Part shown: piece after piece, positions 44,739-56,734 of the stretch
Layout of the letters: each line of letters opens with the position of its first letter
Numbering within the stretch: position 1 is the stretch's first letter
Assembly: GCA_036924285.1 (NCBI GenBank)
Contig: JAYKYS010000006.1
Coordinates: 27,936,001 to 28,000,000, forward strand
Direction: 5' to 3'
Source of the DNA: Asterella californica
Taxonomy: Eukaryota; Streptophyta; Marchantiopsida; Marchantiales; Aytoniaceae
Length of the DNA: 64,000 nucleotides
Made by a program: the position numbers and the translations under genes
The notes under the pieces: model-generated
Told to the model about the DNA's origin: nothing
The model's input: the letters and a program-made list of their open reading frames with translations, nothing else
Databases searched by the model: none

Positions 44739-44989
44739 TCACTTGAAGAGATTGTTGAAAAATGTTTAGAGTTCAACTCTATATTCGACAAAAAGAGATC
44801 ATGAGAGAGCACACGGAGAGAACCTGAGGAGGAGAGAGAGCTAACACGATGTTAGCAACGCTAGAACCTTTCGTGTATCCCGTAGTGATCTATGACGCGT
44901 TCAAGGTCATTCTTTACATCTTGTTCACTTAGAAATTGTTTGAGAAGAGTTGAAAGGGAATGAAACAAGAGTTGTAGAGGAAAGGAGGA

Positions 44990-45440
44990 GAGAGAAGTTA
45001 CTAGAGGAGAAAAATTTCAGAGTTTAATAATTCAGCTCTCTGGAAAATTTGTACAGTCGCTGTTAGATTTTCTGTGTTTTTTATTTTCCTATGATACTTT
45101 CCAGTATTCTAGATTGGCTGATAACCTATCTAGGACAAAAGAAATCATGGGAAAAGGTGGTCTAGAGAGGGAGCTATGAATTTTCAAAGTTGAGGGGTTT
45201 TATTCGTGAGAGTTGAAGAATTCTACTTTCTGCAAATTCTTACAGTCATTGTCAGATTTTCTGTGAATTTTATTTTCCTGTGAAAATTTCTAGTGTTTCA
45301 GTTTGGCTGATAAGCTATTAGAAGAAACAAAAATCATGAGAAGATGATGTCTGGAGAGGGAGATAGAATTTTTCAAAGTGGAGGGGGTTGGCAACCATGA
45401 GGGAAGTGAAAATATACAAATTTCAGTTCTCTGAAAATTT
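44990..45440 (+). repeat. About 180-bp degenerate tandem repeats in the element D leader
   Basis: Blocks TTTCAG...CTCTCTGRAAATTTGTACAGTC, GATTTTCTGTG, GGCTGATAA and TCTRGAGAGGGAG recur at about 45001-45180 and 45181-45370, with a third, partial copy to 45440. Confidence 0.65.
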
Positions 45441-45603
45441 ATACAGTCAGCACCATCTCTTCTGATTAGAGAAATTTCTGTTGAAACTTCATGAGTTAGT
45501 AGCTTGGAGGTTGAGCTACTGGAGACCACAAATATCTTGAAGAGATCTCTTATCGACTAAGAGATATTCATTTCGGCATACAAGGAGATCTTGAAGATAC
45601 TTC

Positions 45604-46435
45604 ATGGGGAATCTAGTTCGAGTGCCGAGGTTGAAGAAGAGACGTTTGGGAGTTCGAACGGAGACGGAAAAGCCAAAGTTAAATATAGAGGAGTTACGAA
45701 CATGCATCTATTGCAGTTGGGGTGCCATTTCTGCTCTATATCAAGAAGCTTCTACGAGCATTGGCGCAGATATGAAGAAGATTGAGTTGAAAGCATCATT
45801 CACTATGGAGACCACGAATGCTCCTGGCGAAGTAGAGTGTGATCCTTACAAGAGTGACTTTAAGATGTCTGTTAGGATTAGTACAAACGATGGTCATGAT
45901 GATATTATCTTAGACTCTTAAATTGGATTTTATTTCGTGTATAGCATGTATAATACACGATTTTCAGTATAAAGCTCAAAAGAGTAAGAAAGTGATGTAG
46001 AATTATTTTCCTCAAAGATATTTTGTCCACTTAATGGTTGAGAAGGCGCAACATGAGTGGAAGTTCAAAAGATTGGAAAGTTAGACTTAGAAACCTTCCT
46101 CAAGGTTTAGATGTCATAGTAAATGTCGGAGAGAGCTCGAAAGAGATTATCGTTGAGTTTGAGAACACTAGTACAAAATCTCAAGTAGAATCTCTGAGAA
46201 GAAGAGTAGAAACAGACTTGTGGTGTTATTTCTATAGAGAGTTGGGACATAAAGTAGTGAATTGTCCAACTAGAATCAGAACCGAGAGAGCTAAAAGGAA
46301 ACGGGAGTTTACTGATTTAAGTCTTCGAGTGGGTCCATCGTCACCACCGCCGATTCATCTTCTAGGAGAAGATCCTTGTCCAAGTTGTGGAGTGAGTGAT
46401 CTATCAAGAGGACACAAGTGCGTCGATGTGACCAT
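45604..46435 (+). pseudogene. Element D 5' coding remnant with degenerate zinc knuckle
   Basis: Two frames, 45604-45921 and 46038-46435. The second has WCYFYRELGHKVVNCP, a CX2CX4HX4C knuckle with Tyr in place of the second Cys, then CPSCGVSDLSRGHKC, a possible second zinc site. It stops where LTR L2 of element C starts (46436). By position it is the start of D gag, whose remainder is at 18942-20765 on the other strand. A separate upstream ORF cannot be excluded. Confidence 0.5.
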
Positions 46436-48642
46436 TGTCGTGATGTGGTTCGGCTCATGTGTGAAATTCTCGTGAAACGTAGGTTGTGTTTCTTTTCTGT
46501 GTTTCGTGAACCGTATCGCGTAACTCGTCGAACGATGTGATGAGTGTCACGTTTGTGATTATCTGTTTAAGTGATCGCACGGTAGAGGAACGTGCCAAGT
46601 CATCGATATGTGCACGTTCACTTCTGTGGTCCTTGTCGCCGCATTTGTGTATAAAATAGTGAGTCGAGAGTTCATACGACATTCTCTCTCAGCGGGTGAT
46701 TCGTGAGGGTTCTCGGTGGTCTGCATGGAGGAGTGAAGAACTGCAAGAGTGGTGGTTATGGACGGAGGTTTGTTACCGGTTCCGAATCTTCTTTTCCCGA
46801 ATCTGTTTCACATCAAACTTCATTGCATCCACCACGATCACTTTCGACAGTGGTTAGTTGCATACTTTGGCGATGAATTCATGAGAAGAATGATGGAGTT
46901 ACAGCTTCCGGTGATCCTTCCGATCGTAACATACGGAGAGACTTGGGATATGACGATGTACATTTTGTTGTGAGGAACAATGGATCTCAACTATCCATCG
47001 AACGTTCCTTTCAACCTTTGGGTCGATGTTCGGTGTCATTGCAGACCGAAGATCAATCATGGGGCTTGGATCGTCAGAAACTTCAGGCTAGAATATTACA
47101 ATCGAGTGATAGCTTCACCGTTTTCTTTTGTCGTATCTTTTATTGTAGAACGTTTTCAGGTTGTAATATTGACGTTGTATTAGTCTGCGATTCAATCATT
47201 TCCATTTTGATTGAGCACTTCTATGTAGTTACGGCCCGCGAAGAATCCATCGACATATCTGAAGGATTTTCTGAGGTCTTAGAGTCTTGTTGATGTCTTG
47301 TGTCTCCTTGGAGGAGAAACTCGTTCTAGGGGAAAAAGTTGAGTGGAGAAAAGACAAAAGTAAAAATCTTTTTGTTCTTATTGGTCCACTTTCGGTGTTC
47401 TAGCTGATCCTCGCAACGTTTCTGTGGTTTCTGGAGGCTTCGGAGGTCCATTCGCAAAACGAAGAGTATGGTTGGAAAGCTCTCAACCGGGGCTACAATC
47501 TGAGCTGAAGAATCGATCGATTTGATGAAAGGATGAGGGCGTTATGATCGATTGAATGGAGGGGGGTGCAATTCATACCTATCGCTACGTTTCTTGTTGT
47601 TTCGAGAGACTCGTGAGGAGTTTTGAGGAGCTGTCTATTGGGTTGGAGAGCTGAGGACGTGCTGGTCATTTTGATATCAATTTTTGATCAAGTTCTTGAT
47701 CGATTTGGCTTCTGAACAGACCGATTGAAGTTGAGAAGTGCAGACGTGATAAGGCGGGAACAGCGAACTTGATAGTCATGGATAGTTTGCTATTGCTTAA
47801 GTTCTGAGTCGAATTTCTGAGTGAAACTTTCGAGGATTGAAGCATGTCTTATCAGCAAGATACTTGGGAAGTTTCATCTCAAATGACCAAGTAGTTTGTT
47901 TAGAATCTTGGATCAAATGTACCTGGGTCTGTAAAGCTCTTAAGTTGAACAGATTACGGTTTGACCCATCTCTGAGAATTGGTTTAAGATTTCGACTTGA
48001 AAATTGTTCAAGGTAGGAGTGAAGGGTCCAATCAAGCTTCCTGTGAAGTTTGATCATCAGTTCTCGGTGATGAAGGAGAACGGAGTCGTCATGAATCTTA
48101 AACCGCTGTTTGGGTTCTCGGAGCTGCCAAGTACTATCGCCGTTGGTGCTATATTGAGATCTGATAGTGTCTTGGAGCATGCATGCTTTACCTTGCTGGA
48201 ATGCTTCGTAGACCAGGATGTACAGCAAGTTGTATCTAGACTCGATCAAGTTGATCGAACGATCTTATAGTATTTTTCGGTTGTATCAAATAGAGTTGTG
48301 ATAGCCAAATTGATGGGTAGCTAGCGTCGTTGAGAAGTTGTTAAATCATGCTTCTAGTGATTTAGAGTTACTTGCATACAAATAGTACAGAGCTGAGTAT
48401 TTCAGATAGAGTACAAAAAAATTTGTATGTAACACAAATTTGTACAACTTATACGTATCATTGGATCGTAGTAACCTTTAACCTTGAGTCGAGAGATACA
48501 AAGTCACTTGTCCGAGAGATAAAGTAGATAGAGAGCATTAGGTTTGAAGGATCAAGGTTCAGATCCAACTTGTTCAAGTCACCTACCTCTACACAACCAT
48601 ATACCACGTGTATTTCTAGACATAAAAACACGTTATACGATA
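46436..48642 (+). mobile_element. LTR L2, 5' LTR of element C
   Basis: TGTCGTGATGTGG...TATACGATA, 2207 bp. It is an inverted copy of 20766-22891. The primer site TGGTGAACTCGACGTG (48645-48660) follows after two bases, which fixes the LTR end. The preceding four bases are CCAT. Confidence 0.88.
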
Positions 48643-48644
48643 GC

Positions 48645-48660
48645 TGGTGAACTCGACGTG
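48645..48660 (+). other. Primer binding site of element C
   Basis: TGGTGAACTCGACGTG, complementary to a tRNA ending in ...GTTCACCA, two bases after the LTR. Confidence 0.65.
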
Positions 48661-48675
48661 AAAGTCTAGGGTGAG

Positions 48676-51080
48676 ATGTACCTGCGTGGTTTTGTCACCA
48701 TGGACGTTGAAGGGTTGGGTCATTACATAGATGAGGCTTCTACATCTGGAGAGGCTCCAAAGGTGACCAAGCTTTCACGGTCTGATATGCGATTGCTTGA
48801 GGCATTCGAGTTGGTAATGCAACAACAGCAAGCCACTGAACGGAAAGAAGCAATGGCTACTAAAGCCTTACAATCTGTTGTGGGGTTGCTAGATCAGTTT
48901 GACGGGTAGAACATATCCAAGTACCTAAAGTACTATTCCCAAGAGATGGAGTTGAGTAAGGTGCCAGAAAGAGAGATGGTGAGTACATTTGAGCTTGCTG
49001 TCGTACCTGAGCTACGAGAGCATGTGAAGGACATCATCCGATCTCATGGTGCTACATGGGAAAGATTTACTCTTCAGCTCAAAGAAGAGTATTCTTTAGA
49101 GGATGCAGATCGAGTGACTAAGAAGTCATTCATGGAGTGGGTAAACAAACTCAACAATGGGCTTGTTGCCACAGAGCTATTTCGGGAGTTTGAGAGACAA
49201 TTCCTTCAGTTGTCTCGGATGGAGAAGCTCACATTGAAGAACGACAAGGTGGAGTTGTTTCTGCAAGCAGCCAACAATGAATTACAAAGGGAGTTGGAGC
49301 TGCTTTTGGAAGATAGGATGGAAGATAATGGACTCACAACTGACTGGAGAAAAATTTCTGAAGTAGTGAGTGTACTTGCCAAACGAGAGTACCGAAGAGG
49401 GAAGGTGGTGGTAAGACAAGAAGAGAGACCATCGTCGATCATAGTACCTCGTAAGCAACCAATGGTACCCAATGTGCAAGCACCTATTGTGCATATACCT
49501 CAAGTTCCACTTCCTACTATTCTTATCCCCGAAAGTTGTACCGCAAAGAGATGCTATGGAAGAGTTGGTAAAAGAGATGAGGGACTTGCAGATCAAGTTA
49601 GCAAGGTTGGAAGAGAAGGGAGGAGCACATGATACCAGACTTGCTCTTAAGCAAGATTATGTACAGAGATGCATTTGGGGTGATAGTTTTGATCATGCTC
49701 GAAGAGAGTGTGGTGATTTTGCCAAAACTCTACGAGATGGAGTAGTCTATTGGAAGGAAGGAAAGATTGCTTTGAAAGATAATGAAGAGACTCTTAGAAC
49801 CAACTTCGAGAAAGGAGGAATGAAGCAAGTACTGGAGGAATATATATCTCAACATGCTAGTGCGTCGATAGAAGCTGCTACTTATGGAGTTGAGGTAGTA
49901 CGAGAAAGAAGTGCTTCTAAGAAGCATGGAGATACTCTTGATATGTGGAATCACGCGTAAGCACGAACAAAAAGGAGAAAATGGCAAGGGAGGAGTTGCT
50001 CAAAACATCCACGGCAATCAAGGGTGCTACTGGATGGGATGATCCCGTGGATACAATGTCTGTACATGCTTATTTGACGAAGAGTCAACATGAGGCTCTC
50101 ATGGAAGAGAAGCGCAAACGAGATGAAGCAAGCCCTAGCAAGAGAGAACAGCTCTCAAGAGACAAACAAGAGGAGAAAAGTTCAGACCGGAGATTATGTC
50201 TCTACCAGAGGAGACTATGGAAGAGGTCATATCCTCTACTCCAGAGAAGTCAGAGAAGAGCAGAGATAAGGAGAAAGGTAAATCTCCTTCATACAAGCTT
50301 CAGTCTGATATTGAAGCTGCTACGGATCTGAAAGGAGTACTAGAAGAGAGAGTACTCAATGCCAAGATCGAGTTTATCTTGCGAGAAGTTCTTGGGATTG
50401 CTAAGAAGGAGTTTCATGATGTTATTATTGACACTATCAAACGAAAAAGACAATTGGCAGGAGAAATCAATGTGTCTAATGCATTAGACACAAGGATATC
50501 AAAAGAGGAAGAGTTAGAACTAGCTCAATGCTGCATCAACCGCAAGATTCGGTTTGAGGATGATAGCGATGACAAGGTCTCTAGTCATTACACAAGAGGA
50601 CATTGGGCTAGAGCTACTACCGAAGCCTTAGTGAAGATAGGAGAGATGACAAATCCGGTGGTTGCTCTCATTGATCATGGATCAGAGATCAATATTGTCT
50701 CTAAGGACATCTACAAGCAAGGTGGATGGCATGTTGACATAGATCATGGTTGGATGATCAGAACAACGAACAACACACAAGGAGAACTCTATGGAGCTTG
50801 TCCTGATGTGAAAGTGAAGGTTGGAGATGTAACTACTGAACAAAACTTCTTTGTTCAAGGTAGTACATCATACCCGATGATACTCGGTCAACCTTAGATT
50901 ACAACTGTGAGGATAGAGACCAAGGTTTTGGATGATGAATCTGCTTATGCACGGATCAGAAGTCAGGATGACAAGAGAACGGTACAATTTCTAACTGTAT
51001 CACCAAACCACGAGCGGAACAGAGATTATCTGAGGGATGACTCCTTGCCTAAGGTCACGGAGGAGTTCAAGGATTTTTGA
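48676..51080 (+). pseudogene. Element C ORF1: gag-protease, broken
   Basis: Starts near 48676 or 48700 and aligns with element A ORF1 (ELAVVPELREHVKDII, FREFERQFLQLSRMEKLTL). It has TAG at 48907, frameshifts near 49500-49600, 49950 and 50200, and TAG at 50896. The knuckle reads CIWGDSFDHARREC, so its second Cys has become Gly. The protease has LIDHGSEINIVS (again D-H-G) and SYPMILGQP. The frame ends TTC AAG GAT TTT TGA at 51066-51080. Confidence 0.85.
51071..51077 (+). promoter_or_regulatory. Putative -1 frameshift site of element C (GGATTTT)
   Basis: In ORF1 phase this reads AAG GAT TTT TGA. A -1 slip avoids the stop and gives TTG ACA AGT ACT GCT ATA GAG CGA, which aligns with the ORF2 start of element A (...TPVERED). 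It lies at the same alignment position as GGGTTTT in A2. GGATTT-type heptamers are known shift sites in retroviruses. Confidence 0.6.
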
Positions 51081-53958
51081 CAAGTACTGCTATAGAGCGA
51101 GGACATAGTGGTACACTGGAGAAGGTACTCTCGCTAGAGAAAGAAAGTGTTTTTTTACAAGAGTTGTGAGATTTTCTGGGAGTGGATTTGCTACACATAC
51201 ACGACTTGATGACTTGCAGAAGTGAGAGCAGAAGGTTGTGCAAAAAAATGAAAAAGACCTAAAGAGAGTAGGTGTGCTTGAAGAGGATGATAAGATAGAA
51301 GGTGTTTATTTGGAGTTAGGATTGGAAGATTTCATCGATGAGCTTGCTATGGATGAGCAAGAAGATGAGGATCATGTGATGGAAGTGCACTCTAGGGAGC
51401 TCTATACAAATGTAGAGTCATTCGTAGATCATGAAGTTGGAGTTGATACTAGGTACAAAACGGTAGACAAGAAGATAAAACTTGTTGCTCACCATTACCT
51501 AGTGATTCTAACAAGCGAGTCCAACTATCTTCGAAGGAGAAAAGCTTGAGAGATCTTAGCCGAGTCGGTCACAAGTTCACTGAAGCTACGCTCAAGGAGT
51601 TGAAGGTTGGTTCTGCAGATTTTCTTTTGCTTGTGGAGGAGAATAGGTTTAGGGAGATGTTAACTAGGCACGGGAAAGCTTTTGCTTTTGAAGCCTCAAA
51701 AATCGGATGTGTAGATCCTAACATTGTGACATCAATGATCAAATTCATAGTTCCACATGCTCCTTGGGACTTGAGGTCAATTCTTGTACCTAGAGCGCAT
51801 CTACCGAAACTCATAGAGCTCTTGAAGGAGAAGATGCAGATGAAGATCTTAGAACCATCGTTTGCACCATACTCTAGTCGTTGGTTTACAGTACCAAAGA
51901 AGAGTGGTGCATTACGGTTCATCCAAGATATGCAACTTGTGAACCAAATGACCATCAGAGATACAGGCATAGGACCTATCGTCGGAGAGTTTGCAAAAGC
52001 GTTTGCTGGGAGGGCTATTTACTCTATATGAGATCTTTACTCTTGATACGATCAGTTTCAACTTGCTGAACAGAGTAGAGATATCACCACCATGAGGACA
52101 TCGTTGGGGTTGGTCAGAATGTGCACGCTACCTCAAGGAGCAACAAACTCGGTAGCGCACATGATGAACGGGATGAATAAGGTTCTTCGTAAGTTTATTC
52201 CTGAGAAGACCATGCCTTTCTTGGATGACATTCCAATTAAGGGATGCGTTGAGGAGGAGAAATATGAGACAATGGATCAGAGGGGTGTAGAAACTTTGTT
52301 GCTGATCACATTTCAGATTGTGATAAAATCTTATCACGACTTGAAGAGGCGCACTTGACACTATCAGGTACTAAGTCTTCATTTGGAGTACGAGAAGTTG
52401 TGATTGTGGGGCACCTATGTGGATGGTTTGGATGCAAGCTTGATCATGATAAAGTGGATGCTATACGGCGGATGAAGGATACTTGTGGTTCAACAACAGA
52501 GGTGAGAAGGTTTCTTGGAGCTTGTGTCTTCTATCATGTGTAGATTCCACATTATGCACATGTGGCTGATCCTCTTTATGATCTGTTGAGAAAGCACAAG
52601 AGGTTTGCATGGAAGGAGAGGCATACTGAGGCGATTTAGAGATTGAAGCAGTTGTTATCTTCTCCACCTGTACTTCGTCGTGTGAGCTATGAGGATAGCA
52701 AACCAATGATACTTATTGTTGATACTAGTCCGATAGTCATTGGATGGGCAATAGGACAGGATGATGAAGAAGAGAATCGGTTTTGCAGTCAGATTTGGAG
52801 CAAAGGTGTTGAGTGAGCGACATAGAAACTATCCTCAAGTGAATAGAGAGTGAGCTGAAAAGGACTATTTGATTAGAGCACCAGTAATAGTAAAAACAGA
52901 TTGTTTACCACTATTCGGGATGATTACAAATTGTAACACTCCTGATATTGCTATGCTACGCTGGATTGCTTACATCAAGTCTTTAAATCCCGAGTTCCGA
53001 CACATAGTGGGGAAGAACAATCCAGTAGCTGATACGTTATCTCGTACGAGGTATGAGGATGAGGAAGAGATGATAGAAGATACAGAAGACGTTGGTACTA
53101 CTCTTTTCTGTAGAGCTCAAGGAGGTGAGAGTGAGCATTCGAAACCGTTCATGGAGGAGCTATATGAAAGAGAATGGATAGACATAGGACGCTATCTAAG
53201 CCTGTTGACTAGACAGCCAAGATGGAGTGATGCCCACTTTAAACAAATCAGGAGGAAGGCTTATAACTACTTGCTACAAGGTGGTTATTTGTGAAAACAT
53301 GCTAAGCAAGGTGGTAAGATGCCACAAAGGGTTGTGTGCAAGGTTGACATGCAGAAGTTACTCATGCAAGAGTTTCATGAGAGCTTGCGGGCAAGACATA
53401 GAGGTATTTATGTCACCTTTACAAAGTTGAAGGAGAGATATTGGTGGCGTAACATGTACAGAGATGTAGTTCAATTTGTGGAGACATGCCAAACTTGTCA
53501 AGAGTATTTAGGAATTCGACATCAAGATGAGTTACATCCTACTTATCCACTTGCAATGCATTATAAGTGGGTAGTAGATCTTGTTATTATGCCAGTTGGT
53601 ATATGGCAGATGCGATACTTAGTTTTGGCACGTGAGGATTTGTCCAACCAAGTGAAGGGCGAGCCTTACGGACAAAATCCACAGAAGGAGTCTGCAAATT
53701 CTTGTTGGAAGATGTGATTTGTAGATATGGTTGTGTTGGGAAGATCACGGTTGATCGAGGGGAGCTGAACAATGATGAGGCTAAAGCGTTCTTCAAGAGG
53801 TGTGGTGTGAAGTTAGCTCTCACCACAGCTTACAATCCGGAGGGTAATGCGAAGAGTGAACGTGGTCATCCTCCTATTGTGAAAGCTATTGTGAAAGCTT
53901 GCAAGGGGAGGGCAAGAGAATGACCAAGATTTCTTCCGTTTGCATTATGAGCTGATCG
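51078..53958 (+). pseudogene. Element C ORF2: RT, RNase H and integrase N-terminal part, broken
   Basis: Multiple stops and frame changes. RT: FTVPKKSGALRFIQDM (51881-51930), LPQGATNSVAHM and PFLDDIPIKG (52210-52240) with the catalytic aspartates kept. RNase H: LIVDTSPIVIGWAIGQ, KTDCLPLFGMI and PVADTLSRTR. Integrase: FHESLRARHRG, ETCQTC, VVDLVIMPVG, TVDRGELNN and NPEGNAKSERG. It aligns with element A throughout. Coding similarity stops at ...FAL-ADR (53958), and the next residues (THSSVTGYM) are found at 43111-43100 on the minus strand. Confidence 0.88.
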
Positions 53959-54093
53959 TCTCCAAAATGTCTCGATCTTGTCATGACTGCGATAATTTAG
54001 AAGAAGACGGCACCGATGATGGAACGAGGTTTCAAACCTGTTTCTCAACAGGTTTATACTTGTCGAGCAATAATATTGCAAAGCAACGAGCGG
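53959..54093. other. Spacer between the inversion breakpoint and element A2
   Basis: 135 bp with no similarity to the elements. It contains a 9-bp-stem hairpin (AAACCTGTT-TCTC-AACAGGTTT). Before the inversion it would have adjoined the host segment now at 43115-43804. Confidence 0.5.
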
Positions 54094-56689
54094 TGTCGAG
54101 TTGAGAGTCTTTCTTGGGGAGAGCGGACCTCCTGACTGTGATCGATCAGAGAAAAATGACCAGAAAAGAAAATAGATTGCTGCTGACGATGTGATCTCAA
54201 AACACTGCTCCTTGTGCTCACCAATTACAAAAACAAGCACTCAAACACACCCTGGGTACACACATAGGTCTCTCAAGATTCAATTAACTTTATTACAGTG
54301 TCGTCTGCGCCACCAATTTCTCCAACTGTACAGAAAATCTCTCTCTTCCTCTCCTGCGCACCTGTCTTCACCCGTCAAGCCAAAAGTCTACCCAGTACGT
54401 CTCAATCTGAACCTAATAGAGAAATTCGGACCCCTGAATCTTATTCCTCTCCTTGCCCCAACTGAAACTCTCAGAAATCTGATCCAACGTCGATCAAAAG
54501 TCCCATGTAGATTTCCAAACGATCTCTCAATAGAACTGTCTCCTGAGAGTAATTTCTCCCCAGAATAGTTTATTTAAACAACGTCCAAGCCTAAAACTCA
54601 TGCCTCTCTCTCTTACGATGCTCTCCCAATTCAATCTGTCAGCAATTTGATCTTCCCCCAGCTTCTTAGCTTCTCCTGCGTATTCCGCTTCCGCTCTCTC
54701 AGAAAACCTTCCTTTGCAAAAAAACTGTCCTCCCGATCCCAAGTCGCCGCAGGTATTTTACCTAAAAGTAAAGACCCCAGCTTAAGCTGCCCCCCTGCTG
54801 TCCTTATCAGCGTAGTCACTTATCAGAAGCAGGGCCTTAGCTAAGCTGCCCCCCCTCTTAAACTCTAATTCTCCTCCTTCCGCCTCCGCTGTAATCTTCC
54901 GCTTCAAGCTTCTGTTGTAATCTTCCGCTTCCGCTGTAGTTTTCCGTTTCCGCTGTAATATTCCGCTTCAAGCTTCCGCGGTAATCTTCCGCTTCCGCTG
55001 TAGTTTTCCGCTTCCGCTGTAATATTCCGCTTCAAGCTTCCGCGATAATCTTCCGCTTCCGCTGTAATATTCCGCTTCAAGCTTCCACGGTAATCTTCCG
55101 CTTCCGCTGTAATATTCCGCTTCAAGCTTCCGCGGTAATCTTCCGCTTCCGCTGTAGTTTCCGCTTCCGCTGTAATATTCCGCTTCAAGCTTCCGCGGTA
55201 AACTTCCGCTTCCGCTGTAGTTTTCCGCTTCCGCTGTAATATTCCGCTTCAAGCTTCCGCGGTAATCTTCCGCTTCCGCTGTAGTTTTCCGCTTCCGCTG
55301 TAATATTCCGCTTCAAGCTTCCGCGGTAATCTTCCGCTTCCGCTGTAGTTTTCCGCTTCCGCTGTAATATTCCGCTTCAAGCTTCCGCGGTAAACTTCCG
55401 CTTCCGCTGTAACATTCCGCTTCAAGCTTCCACGATAATCTTCCGCTTCCGCTGTAGTTTTCCGCTTCCGCTGTAATATTCCGCTTTAAGCTTCCGCGGT
55501 AATCTTCCGCGTCCGCTGTAGTTTTCCGCTTCCGCTGTAATATTCCGCTTCAAGCTTCCGCGGTAAACTTCCGCTTCCGCTGTAGTTTTCCGCTTCTGCT
55601 GTAATATTCCGCTTCAAGCTTCCGCGGTAATCTTCCGCTTCCGCTGTAGTTTTCCGCTTCCGCTGTAATATTCCGCTTCAAGCTTCCGTGGTAATCTTCC
55701 GCTTCCGCTGTAATCTTCCGCTTCAGTTTTCCGTTGTAATCTTCCGCTTCCACTGTAATCTTTCGCTTTAATTTTAAGGCCCCATCTAAAGCTGCTCCTC
55801 TGCTGTCCTTATGCGTACAAAATATTCAGCAAAAGTTTCCCGTGCCCTCGATGCCATCTTGATGCCACCCTGAATATACTACAAGCCATCCAATGTAGGC
55901 CGAAGCCCCAACACTTATGAGGCTGCCCCACATGGCTCACAGCCCCCCCATATGCGCACCAGGTATCTCCAATAGTATATTCAGGATGGCATGCGGAGGC
56001 TTAGGCCAGGAAGCCCACGATTAAGGGAGATACCGGTCTCCCGCCCCTAGATATGCAGGACGTGGCTGCATATCCAACATAGACTCCCTTCCAGGAGGCC
56101 AACATGCCGGAATAGGAACCAGAGGCCAGGGGGGATTGATCCTGAGACCACTTCCCTCCTAGGCAGGCGCCCTATCACTGGGATGGCCTTTGGTTCCGTT
56201 CAAGAAGGTAAAAACTTTTGTACCTATGTTTACTTGAAGAAATTTTTCTGTAAGATCTTTACTAGTCTTTCCTACACTAACTTCTCTATACAACTCCGTT
56301 TTTAATGAACAAGGAGTCAAAACTATAGTATTTGTGAACACCTACACGCTCACGCTATCCGATTCTGAGTTCGAGTCACGAACCAGAATCGACAGATTTC
56401 CCTCTTTCACATATTTCACAGCCTAAAACTCGTACTAACTATTGCTTAAAACACTTTCTGTCAAAACTAGAAGCATGAGGTCGCTCTCCTCGTCGAGCTT
56501 TGCATTCTGGTGTCTCTCGACTCCTTTAGGGGTGATATTCTAACCCAAGCTTGGGGGCAGCTTGTCAAGCATAGCCCCAGCTTAGCTCCTGCCTAGCTTG
56601 TTAAGCTGCAGGGCAGCTTCCTTTACACAATATAGAAAAAAGTCTCTCTGCAATACGTTTCACTGTATAGACCTATGTACAATACGACA
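54094..56689 (-). repeat. 3' LTR of A2, swollen by a minisatellite
   Basis: 2596 bp against 1547 bp for the 5' LTR of A. On the minus strand it starts TGTCGTATTG and ends CTCGACA. It shares with A the SINE-like module and the foldback pair, and has the minisatellite at 54878-55776 in addition. Confidence 0.9.
54878..55776 (+). repeat. Minisatellite in the A2 LTR, about 64-bp higher-order unit
   Basis: Built from short blocks TTCCGCTTCCGCTGTARTTT, TTCCGCTTCCGCTGTAATA and TTCCGCTTCAAGCTTCCGCGGTAA in about a 64-bp order, roughly 13 units over 0.9 kb. On the minus strand two frames read a Gly-Ser-Gly/Lys-Arg-rich repeat, which I take as a by-product. The same array begins at about 63771 in the 5' LTR. 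Confidence 0.9.
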
Positions 56690-56706
56690 TTCACCCCCTC
56701 CAAACC
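56690..56706 (-). other. Polypurine tract of A2
   Basis: The minus strand reads GGTTTGGAGGGGGTGAA directly before the LTR start TGTCGTATTG, as in element A. Confidence 0.75.
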
Positions 56707-56734
56707 TGCACATCCTCTGGTATGTGCCAATCCG

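Noticed and set aside
22955..53958. Two separate fragments of different C copies
   Set aside because: The two parts meet within a base or two in the same codons and neither overlaps the other; a single split element is simpler. Not excluded without a reference allele.
54904..55753. Long repetitive minus-strand frames rich in Gly-Ser and Lys-Arg
   Set aside because: They are translations of the minisatellite, whose unit length keeps frames open; they lie in an LTR and have no independent start context.
54878..55776. CRISPR-like regular repeats
   Set aside because: Units are head-to-tail with no unique spacers, in a eukaryotic LTR.
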